This document shows, piece after piece, positions 7,471 to 16,606 of a DNA stretch of 23,064 bases. The stretch's first letter is position 1; the number at the start of each line of letters is the position of its first letter. A program made the position numbers and the translations under genes. The DNA comes from Magnetaquiglobus sp039908105. Lineage in GTDB: Bacteria; Pseudomonadota; Magnetococcia; Magnetococcales; Magnetaquicoccaceae. The notes beneath the pieces are model-generated. The model made no database searches, was not told where the DNA came from, and was given only the letters and a program-made list of their open reading frames with translations. Where the stretch lies: the NCBI GenBank assembly GCA_039908105.1, contig JAMOBI010000093.1, positions 1-23,064 of the forward strand. The letters are read 5' to 3'.

Positions 7471-10400
7471 CCAGCGCATAAATCGCCGGGATCACAATCA
7501 GGGTCAACAAAGTCGAGGAGACCATGCCACCCACCATCGGCGCCGCGATACGCCGCATCACCTCCGAGCCGGTCCCTGTACTCCAGAGGATCGGCAGCAA
7601 GCCCGCCATGATGGCCACCACGGTCATCATCTTCGGACGAACACGCTCCACCGCGCCCTCCATGATCGCCGCATGAAGATCGCGCCGCGTCACCGTCTCA
7701 CCCGCCAAAGCCCGCCTGGTACGGATCGCCTCCCATGCATGATCCAGATAGATCAGCATCACCACCCCGGTTTCCGCTGCCACCCCGGCCAGGGCGATAA
7801 ACCCCACGGCCACGGCCACACTCCAGTTGAAATGCAACGTCTCCATCAACCAGATGCCGCCGACCAGCGCAAACGGCAACGAGAGCATCACGATCAGCGT
7901 TTCGGCGATCTTGCCGAAGTTGATGAAGAGCAGGATGAAGATGATGAAGATCGTCAACGGCACCACGATGCGCAGTCGCTCCATGGCCCGTTCCATGTAT
8001 TCGAACTGCCCGCTCCACTGCAAGAACGTCCCGGGTGGCAGTTGCACCGCCTCACGAACCGCCTTCTGGGCATCGGCCACATACCCGCCGATGTCACGAT
8101 CGCGGATGTCGATGAAAATATAGACCGATGGCAAGGCATTCTCGGTACGGATCGTGGCCGGCCCCTTCTCCAGACGCACGGCGGCCAGCTGTCCCAACGG
8201 CGCCGATGCGCCATTCTCCGCGCGCACCAGCACCCGTTGGGCAATCGACTCCGGATCCGAACGGAAATCGCGCGGATAGCGCACGTTGACCGTGAACCGC
8301 TCCCGTCCCTCGACCGTGGTGGTGACGCTCTCCCCACCCAAAGCGGTCAAAATGGTTTCCTGAAGGTCACCGACAGTCAGCCCGTAACGGGAGATGGCAT
8401 CTCGATCCGGATCGATGGTCAGGTAATAGCCCCCGCCCACCCGTTCGGCATAGGCGCTGGTGGTGCCCGGCACCTCTTTGATCACCGCTTCGATCTGCTG
8501 GGCCAACGGTTCCAGCTCCTCGATGCTCTTGCCGAACACCTTGATACCGATCGGCGTGCGAATGCCGGTAGAGAGCATGTCGATGCGCGCTTTCAACGGC
8601 TGGGTCCAGGCATTGCTGATGCCCGGCATGCGCAGCGCCTCATCCATTTCGGCCACCAGTTTGTCCGGGGTCATGCCCGGACGCCATTCGGATGCGGGCT
8701 TGAGATTGATGATGGTTTCAAACATCTCGGTCGGTGCCGGATCCGTGGCCGTAGCCGCGCGACCCGCCTTGCCGAACACCGAAGCGACCTCCGGAAACCC
8801 CTTGATGATCTTGTCCTGGGTCTGCAACAGCTCCTCGGCCTTGGTCATCGACAGGCCGGGCAGGGTGGTGGGCATGTAGAGCAGGGTGCCCTCGTTCAAG
8901 GTGGGCATGAACTCGGCCCCGATCCGCTTGGCCGGTTCGATGGTTGCGACCAGTGCGGCCACGGCCAAAAGAATCCAGGTCATCTTGAACCGCAGCACCA
9001 GACGGATGACCGGACGATAAAGCCAGATCAGCAGACGATTGACCGGGTTTTTCTGTTCCGGCAGAATTTTGCCACGGATGAACAGCACCATCAGCACCGG
9101 CACCAGGGTCACGGAGAGAAAAGCCGCACCAGCCATGGCAAAGGTCTTGGTGTAGGCGAGCGGTTTGAAGAGTCGTCCCTCCTGATCTTCCAACGTAAAG
9201 ACCGGCAGAAACGACACGGTGATCACCAGCAGGCTGAAAAAAAGCGCGGGGCCGACCTCGACCGCTGCAGCCATCAGCACCTCGGTGCGCGGGGTATCGG
9301 GAGGAGCCCGTTCCAGGTGCTTGTGGGCATTTTCGATCATCACAATGGCCGCATCGACCATGGCGCCCACCGCTATCGCGATGCCGCCCAGGCTCATGAT
9401 GTTCGAGGTCATGTTCAGATGGTTCATCAACAGAATCGCGATCAACACCCCGACCGGCAGCATGAGGATGGCGACCAATGCGCTCCGAACGTGCAGCAAA
9501 AAGACCACGCAGACCGCGGCCACGATCAGGCTCTCTTCGATCAGGGTGTTCTTCAGGGTTTCAACCGCGCGCAGGATCAACTCCGAGCGGTCGTAAACCG
9601 CCTCGATGCGCACCTCCTCGCCCAGACCGCTCGCCATTTCCGCAATTTTGGCCTTGGTGTTGCGGATCACGGCCAGGGCGTTCTGTCCGAAGCGCTGTAT
9701 GACGATGCCGCTGACCGCTTCGCCCTCGCCGTTGAGTTCCGCCAGACCGCGCCGTTCGTCCGGTCCAAGCTCCACGCGCGCCACATCGCGCAGACGGATC
9801 GGCGTGCCACGCTCCTCCTTCAAGACGATCTTTTCGATATCTTCAATCCCGCGAAGATACCCCTTGCCACGCACGATGTATTCGGTCTCGGCCATCTCCA
9901 CCACCCGTCCGCCGACATCCCGATTGCTCATGGCAATCGCTCGCGTCACGGACGAGAGGGGAATCTTGAATCCCTGCAACAACTGCGGATCGACGATCAC
10001 CTGGTACTGCTGCACGTACCCGCCGACGCTGGCTACCTCCGCGACCCCCTCGGCCTTGGCCAGATGATAACGCAGATACCAATCCTGCAGGGTGCGCAAC
10101 TCCGCAAGGCTCTTCTCCTTGGCCAGCACCACGTATTGATAAACCCAGCCAACCCCGGTGGCATCCGGTCCAAGGGTTGGCGCCACCCCAGGCGGCAGGC
10201 GACGTGCGGCAAAGTTGAGATACTCCAGCACACGGCTGCGTGCCCAATAGATGTCGGTTCCATCCTCGAAGATCACGTAGACGAACGAGGTGCCGAAAAA
10301 CGAAAAACCGCGCACCAGTTTCGAGCGCGGCACGGAGAGCATGGCGGTGGTCAGGGGATAGGTCACCTGATCCTCGACCACCTGCGGAGCCTGGCCCGGG

Positions 10401-10558
10401 TAGTCGGTATAGAGGATCACCTGCACATCGGAGAGGTCGGGCAGGGCATCGAGCGGGATACGGGTGAGGGCATGAATCCCGGCAGCACTGATGAACAGCG
10501 TGCCGAGCACGACCAGCAACAGGTTGCGACCTGACCAACGGATGAGCGAGGCGATCAT
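7439..10558 (-). CDS. cusA: Heavy-metal efflux RND transporter, CusA/CzcA family
   Basis: The 1039-residue inner-membrane pump would drive metal from the periplasm or cytoplasm across the envelope using protons. The N-terminus has a membrane helix and the metal-RND signature LTRIPLDALPDLSDVQVI (31-48). The fourth-helix motif GGIAIAVGAMVDAAIVMIEN (391-410) includes Asp402 and Glu409, expected for proton relay, and is of the monovalent Cus type. RIDMLSTGI in the second porter region is also CusA-like, with a Met available as metal ligand. AAGGA lies 4 bases before the ATG. No membrane-fusion (CusB), outer-membrane (CusC) or CusF gene is present in the window, whereas cusA is normally the last gene of such an operon. 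It therefore either pairs with components encoded elsewhere or is a duplicate. Confidence 0.93.
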   Translation of the reverse strand: MIASLIRWSGRNLLLVVLGTLFISAAGIHALTRIPLDALPDLSDVQVILYTDYPGQAPQVVEDQVTYPLTTAMLSVPRSKLVRGFSFFGTSFVYVIFEDGTDIYWARSRVLEYLNFAARRLPPGVAPTLGPDATGVGWVYQYVVLAKEKSLAELRTLQDWYLRYHLAKAEGVAEVASVGGYVQQYQVIVDPQLLQGFKIPLSSVTRAIAMSNRDVGGRVVEMAETEYIVRGKGYLRGIEDIEKIVLKEERGTPIRLRDVARVELGPDERRGLAELNGEGEAVSGIVIQRFGQNALAVIRNTKAKIAEMASGLGEEVRIEAVYDRSELILRAVETLKNTLIEESLIVAAVCVVFLLHVRSALVAILMLPVGVLIAILLMNHLNMTSNIMSLGGIAIAVGAMVDAAIVMIENAHKHLERAPPDTPRTEVLMAAAVEVGPALFFSLLVITVSFLPVFTLEDQEGRLFKPLAYTKTFAMAGAAFLSVTLVPVLMVLFIRGKILPEQKNPVNRLLIWLYRPVIRLVLRFKMTWILLAVAALVATIEPAKRIGAEFMPTLNEGTLLYMPTTLPGLSMTKAEELLQTQDKIIKGFPEVASVFGKAGRAATATDPAPTEMFETIINLKPASEWRPGMTPDKLVAEMDEALRMPGISNAWTQPLKARIDMLSTGIRTPIGIKVFGKSIEELEPLAQQIEAVIKEVPGTTSAYAERVGGGYYLTIDPDRDAISRYGLTVGDLQETILTALGGESVTTTVEGRERFTVNVRYPRDFRSDPESIAQRVLVRAENGASAPLGQLAAVRLEKGPATIRTENALPSVYIFIDIRDRDIGGYVADAQKAVREAVQLPPGTFLQWSGQFEYMERAMERLRIVVPLTIFIIFILLFINFGKIAETLIVMLSLPFALVGGIWLMETLHFNWSVAVAVGFIALAGVAAETGVVMLIYLDHAWEAIRTRRALAGETVTRRDLHAAIMEGAVERVRPKMMTVVAIMAGLLPILWSTGTGSEVMRRIAAPMVGGMVSSTLLTLIVIPAIYALVKGFGLAGKE

Positions 10559-10884
10559 GCGGTCCTTGAAAGGGTCAACTCATGAACAACTCTATCCGAT
10601 GCCCTCGATTGTCAGAAGGTATCCAGAAGAGTGTCTCACGGTCGGATCTTGCCATCACATCCAGGTTGAAATCTGGTCGTCGGACACGATTGGTGATCCA
10701 TTGGAAAGCACGGTGCACGGTCTCTCAAAGGCTTCAAAGGCTGTCTTAAGTAAATGCCAAAACATACTGAAGCAAACCATGAATGGCCAGCCGGATTGCG
10801 CTGCAAGCAGAAAAACAGGATGTCGAATTCTTTTCAAACCAGGCGCGTTAAATGACGCCATGGAAAGCATTGCTTAACCACTTT
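10559..10884. other. Non-coding gap between rpoH and the cusA-like gene
   Basis: This 326-base stretch has lower GC than its flanks and no frame with coding character. It holds a perfect 9-base tandem repeat, TCAAAGGCT twice, at 10725-10742. It should contain the cusA promoter on the minus strand, but I could not find a convincing -35/-10 pair or a MerR-type operator. No terminator for rpoH is obvious. Confidence 0.5.
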
Positions 10885-11781
10885 TCAAATCGTGTCGACA
10901 GCCAACTCCCGTCCGTCAGGGAGGGACTCCATAAAGGTCTTGAGTTTCTCCAAGGCCCGTTTCTCGATCTGCCGTACCCGTTCGCGACTGATGGCAAGCG
11001 TTTGTGACAGTGTTTCGAGGGTCTGCTGCCGATCGTTCAAATACCGTTCTGTGATGATCATCCGTTCCCGTGCGTTCAACCGCTCGATCCCCTGGCGAAT
11101 CATCTCCCGCAGACGACTCCTCTGCTCGTGCACGATAAAAAGGTGTTCCTGATTGGGACGACGATCCGGAATAAGATCGATGATCTCGCCATCCTCATCG
11201 AGAATCGCCTGATTGAGTGAGGTGTCGGCACCACTCAGACGCCCGTCCATTTCCAGAATGGTCGCTGCGTCGGTACCGAATTTTCTGGCCAGTTCCTCGG
11301 CTTCGTCCCATGAAAGTGGCAACGGAGAATCCTTGGCCTGGCGCAGTTTAAAGAAAAGCTGTCTTTTAAGTTGCGTGGTGGCAATTTTCACCATCCGCCA
11401 TGAGTTGAGTATAAACTCATGAATCGAAGCGCGAATCCACCAGACTGCATAGGATGCGAGCCGGTTACCCAGATCCGGGTTGAATTTCTTCACGGCGTGC
11501 ATCAGGCCTACGGTCCCCTCCTGGACCAGATCCGGCATATTCAGATGATAATTTCCATAGTCTCGGGCAATTTTCAGCACCAGGCGCAAATAGGCATGCA
11601 CGAGCTTATGGGCCGCGTCCAAATCGTTGTCACGTTTGAAACGGGTGGCCAGTTCCAACTCTTCCTCGGACGAAAGAAGCGGTGCCTGGTGGGCATAACG
11701 CACAAACCGCCGGAACCCGTCATCGCCATCGGCACGAGTCAGATCAAAAGAACGTGGCACCGCAATGGGACAGGTGGTCAT
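10885..11781 (-). CDS. rpoH: RNA polymerase heat-shock sigma factor (sigma-32 type)
   Basis: The product is 298 residues from ATG 11781. Region 2 contains DLVQEGTVGLMHAVKKF and SYAVWWIRASIHEF. The RpoH box characteristic of sigma-32 follows (KRQLFFKLRQ, compare QRKLFFNLR in E. coli). Region 4 ends with a helix-turn-helix, TLAISRERVRQIEKRALEKL. The upstream TTG at 11802 is in frame, but the ATG at 11781 has GGAG 8 bases before it and is preferred. The gene would direct heat-shock transcription. Upstream lie a sigma-32-like promoter and a leader hairpin, suggesting autoregulation or thermal control. Confidence 0.93.
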   Translation of the reverse strand: MTTCPIAVPRSFDLTRADGDDGFRRFVRYAHQAPLLSSEEELELATRFKRDNDLDAAHKLVHAYLRLVLKIARDYGNYHLNMPDLVQEGTVGLMHAVKKFNPDLGNRLASYAVWWIRASIHEFILNSWRMVKIATTQLKRQLFFKLRQAKDSPLPLSWDEAEELARKFGTDAATILEMDGRLSGADTSLNQAILDEDGEIIDLIPDRRPNQEHLFIVHEQRSRLREMIRQGIERLNARERMIITERYLNDRQQTLETLSQTLAISRERVRQIEKRALEKLKTFMESLPDGRELAVDTI

Positions 11782-11796
11782 GGAACACACTCCATT

Positions 11797-11819
11797 ATTC
11801 AATACGCATCGGATTGAAT
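11797..11819 (-). promoter_or_regulatory. Leader hairpin next to the rpoH ribosome site
   Basis: ATTCAAT and ATTGAAT (11797-11803 and 11813-11819) form a 7-bp AT-rich stem. In the minus-strand mRNA it ends just before AATGGAG, the rpoH ribosome site. A weak AT stem of this kind could act as an RNA thermometer; this is inferred from its position only. Confidence 0.4.
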
Positions 11820-11849
11820 TCTTGAGATCACTCTCCTTGCATGATTTGG

Positions 11850-11877
11850 ATATGGCAACGCATGTGCCGGTTTCAAG
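11850..11877 (-). promoter_or_regulatory. Sigma-32-like promoter of rpoH
   Basis: On the minus strand, CTTGAAA (an exact -35 match to the heat-shock consensus) is followed after 13 bases by TGCCATAT, matching six of eight positions of CCCCATNT. The same TTGAAA also gives a passable sigma-70 arrangement with a poor -10. The predicted leader to the ATG at 11781 is about 60 bases. Confidence 0.5.
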
Positions 11878-11953
11878 AGGTACGAAAAAAAATTTCTAAA
11901 ATTTGCGAAGCTGTTTGACCATGCCAAACCACGACACGGCAACTTTATCTGAC

Positions 11954-12408
11954 TCACCCCTGCCCGATCACCTGCTCCCGCAACGCCTTGGTCAGAATCA
12001 AATTGGCCTCCTTCTGGGCAGCCAGCGCATGATTGGTCTCCTCCAGACGCCTCACCAGAATCTCGATGAGTTGATTGCGGATCTTGAGGTGTCGATGCGG
12101 AATACCGTGGTCTCGCCAACCGCAATCACGTTGGTGCTCCGCTTGCGCCGGGTCAGAAACGACACCTCCCCCACCACCGCGCCCGGCTCCAGCCTCGCCA
12201 GAACCCGATCCGGAAAATCCTTGCGCACCACTTTGGCATCCCCCTTGAGGATCACAAACAGCGTCTCATCCTCCTCCCCCTCGGTGACCAGATAGTCGCC
12301 GTCCTGGTAGGTACTGAAGAAGCTCTCGGCAGAGATCAGCGCCTTGCGCTCCTCCTCGGTGAAATCCCAGAAGAACTCGATCTGCTTCATCAATTCCTGG
12401 ATCAACAT
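11954..12408 (-). pseudogene. Cyclic nucleotide-binding domain protein, apparently frameshifted
   Basis: ATG 12408 (GGAG 9 bases upstream) opens a CRP-type cyclic nucleotide-binding domain with EGEEDETLFVILKGDAKVV and the phosphate-cassette-like PGAVVGEVSFL. The frame breaks near 12085-12092: it continues out of phase for 11 codons after RIDTS and stops at 12052. In the next frame, the sequence from the same point reads KIRNQLIEILVRRLEETN and a further 25 residues of coiled-coil helix, ending at TGA 11954-11956. Adding one base near 12088 restores a continuous protein of about 151 residues, ending in the long helix such proteins usually have. No helix-turn-helix is present, so the intact form would be a signalling or scaffold protein rather than a transcription factor. 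A sequencing or assembly error would look the same. Downstream is only a weak AT hairpin with a T-run. Confidence 0.7.
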
Positions 12409-12519
12409 GGGCGCCATCTCCAGCGGTCACAAGGTTTATTCCACACCTGATTTCCAGTGTACTTCAATTCAACCGCCGACGCCAGCACCACCTTCCATGC
12501 CGATATCGAGTCGTCACGG

Positions 12520-12548
12520 TTGCCTGTCGCAACGCGACATGATATACT
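12520..12548 (+). promoter_or_regulatory. secA: Sigma-70 promoter of secA
   Basis: TTGCCT (12520-12525), a 17-base spacer and TATACT (12543-12548) form a near-consensus promoter about 57 bases upstream of the secA ATG. The spacer contains the palindrome GTCGC-AAC-GCGAC (12526-12538), which could bind a regulator between -35 and -10. Confidence 0.75.
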
Positions 12549-12604
12549 CATTAAATTTTTCCCTGTGGTTGCAGCCCAAGTCTTTTGTCAAGGATGCCTC
12601 TCCC

Positions 12605-15286
<2,682 letters not shown>

Positions 15287-15301
<15 letters not shown>

Positions 15302-15330
15302 ACCGGTTGAAACGGGCAAACTTTCTTAAA
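15287..15330. repeat. secA: 16-base direct repeat spanning the secA stop
   Basis: GGCAAACTTTCTTAAA occurs at 15287-15302, covering the last secA codons and stop, and again at 15315-15330. The period is 28 bases. It looks like a short tandem duplication of the gene end and leaves the secA product unaffected. Confidence 0.85.
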
Positions 15331-15353
15331 TGAAATGAAGTCCTTTTAAGGTA

Positions 15354-15369
15354 TGGCACGAAAGATGCG
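15354..15369 (+). promoter_or_regulatory. Sigma-54-type (-24/-12) promoter
   Basis: TGGCACGAAAGATGCG matches the RpoN consensus TGGCAC-N5-TTGCW, with GG and GC exactly 10 bases apart (15355-15356 and 15367-15368). Transcription would start near 15380, about 55 bases before the 64-residue gene. ATGGCACG at 15353 is repeated in inverted form as CGTGCCAT at 15392-15399. Confidence 0.6.
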
Positions 15370-15433
15370 TAAGGTCTTGCGCCCACGGCCCCGTGCCATC
15401 CACCTTTACTAAAACCTGCAAAGAGAGGCCACC

Positions 15434-15628
15434 ATGTCCAACACCATTTCTCCGGCGCAGCTTGCCGCCATGATGAAACCGGCCCAGGCCCGGCCCGTTT
15501 CGCAGGGTCTGATGGCTCCCAATCCCGCCGCGCGTCCCCAGGGTGGTGGTCTGTTCAACGACTTCCTCACCCAGGCGGAAAAGGATTTTCTGGCCAACCA
15601 GCTGCAACAGGTGAAGTGGGGCCGCTGA
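15434..15628 (+). CDS. Small protein of unknown function, 64 residues
   Basis: The frame starts MSNTISPAQLAAMMKP behind GAGAGG 5 bases upstream. It has no signal peptide or membrane helix. The first half is rich in Ala, Pro and Met; the second half is a Gly turn followed by an amphipathic helix, LFNDFLTQAEKDFLANQLQQ. It has its own sigma-54-type promoter and a strong terminator, so it is a monocistronic gene. Sigma-54 control would suit motility, nitrogen or stress functions. I do not recognise the family. Confidence 0.7.
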   Translation: MSNTISPAQLAAMMKPAQARPVSQGLMAPNPAARPQGGGLFNDFLTQAEKDFLANQLQQVKWGR

Positions 15629-15661
15629 TCCCTTTTCACCGGTTTGCACGCTCGTTAGCCA

Positions 15662-15703
15662 GAAAAAGCCGGCGGATCCTCATCCGACCGGCTTTTTCTT
15701 TTT
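15662..15703. terminator. Rho-independent terminator, likely bidirectional
   Basis: GAAAAAGCCGG (15662-15672) pairs with CCGGCTTTTTC (15688-15698). Inner pairing of CGGAT with ATCCG lengthens the stem, and a T-run follows. It ends the 64-residue gene transcript and, through its A-run, can also end the convergent tonB transcript. Confidence 0.88.
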
Positions 15704-15741
15704 CCCACACCCGACCCGTCATTCAGTGAAGTCAACAGCGA

Positions 15742-16491
15742 TTACCGCTCCTGCAACACGAAGCGGATCGGCACGCTCACGCTGGCCGCGATCGCCATCC
15801 CCGCACGCATGGCCGGCACGAAGCGCCAGCGGGCCACCGCCTCGCGCGCTGCCTGATCGAGGGTCTCGAATCCGGAACTCCTCTCCACCGTCACCTGCGC
15901 CGCCCGCCCCTCGGAGGTCACCTCGACGCGCAACAGCACCAACCCCTCCTGCCCCAGCCGACGGGCGCTGCGTGGATAGTCGGGCCGGGGATTGCCCGCC
16001 ACAGCCGCACCCACATCCACCGGACGATAGACCGGTTCGGCTGGCGCTGTCGTCGCGGGTGCGGAGATCACCGGTGGCGCGCTCATCGGCAGTGGTGCCG
16101 CCTCGCTCGACTCCGGAACCTCGACCTCACGCCGTTTGACCGGTTGGAGCGGCTTGACCGGCTTGCGCACCACAGGGGGATCTTTGGGGGGTTGCGGTTT
16201 CTCCACCTCCGGCTTGGATGGCGGTGGAGGCGGTGAAACGACCGGCTCTTCGGGCTTGGGTGGTGGGGGTGTCTCTTCGGGTGGCGTAACCAATGCCGGT
16301 TTGACCGGTTCCGGGAGATTGGGCAACTCGAAAACGATCTCCGCAGGCTCGATGCGCGGCGCACGCGTCGGTCCCAGCCACAACCCCGCCGTCACCACGC
16401 CATGCACCAGCAGGGAGAAAAAAAACGCGCGCCACACCCGCTCCTCGACAGCAACGGTCGCAGTACGCACGGCTGGTACAAAACCGATCAT
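15742..16491 (-). CDS. tonB: TonB energy-transducing protein
   Basis: The 249-residue product from ATG 16491 has one N-terminal helix at about 22-39 (FFFSLLVHGVVTAGLWLG), including the SxxxH pair Ser26/His30 used for contact with ExbB/ExbD. A long Pro/Lys/Glu-rich periplasmic spacer at 60-145 follows, then a TonB C-terminal domain at 165-249 (PDYPRSARRLGQEGLVLLRV). An earlier in-frame ATG at 16593 would add 34 residues but would translate through a terminator hairpin, so the later start is preferred. It lies downstream of the copper receptor on the same strand and presumably powers it. No exbB or exbD is present in the window. Confidence 0.92.
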   Translation of the reverse strand: MIGFVPAVRTATVAVEERVWRAFFFSLLVHGVVTAGLWLGPTRAPRIEPAEIVFELPNLPEPVKPALVTPPEETPPPPKPEEPVVSPPPPPSKPEVEKPQPPKDPPVVRKPVKPLQPVKRREVEVPESSEAAPLPMSAPPVISAPATTAPAEPVYRPVDVGAAVAGNPRPDYPRSARRLGQEGLVLLRVEVTSEGRAAQVTVERSSGFETLDQAAREAVARWRFVPAMRAGMAIAASVSVPIRFVLQER

Positions 16492-16520
16492 CCCCGCCCG
16501 ATACCCGATCAAAACACCCG

Positions 16521-16557
16521 AAAGAAAAACGCCCCCGACTTGAAGTATCGGGAGCGT
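16521..16557 (-). terminator. Terminator between the copper receptor and tonB
   Basis: On the minus strand, ACGCTCCCGA and TCGGGGGCGT form a 10-bp stem with one G-T pair and a 9-base loop, followed by TTTTCTTT. It ends the receptor transcript 50 bases past its stop and 30 bases before the tonB ATG. Partial read-through would give less TonB than receptor. Confidence 0.75.
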
Positions 16558-16606
16558 AAGTCCGGCATTGCACGCTGTCAATGCCGCAGCCATCTGACAA
16601 ACCGCC

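Noticed and set aside
7673..10534. 953-codon open frame on the plus strand
   Set aside because: It lies antisense to the cusA-like gene, whose RND motifs are unambiguous. Its His/Gln/Arg-rich translation is typical of a shadow frame in GC-rich DNA.
10655..10870. 71-codon minus-strand frame in the rpoH/cusA gap
   Set aside because: No ribosome site, no family and atypical composition; considered chance.
16492..16593. 34-residue N-terminal extension of TonB
   Set aside because: It would be translated from a terminator hairpin and adds a second hydrophobic stretch before the normal TonB anchor.
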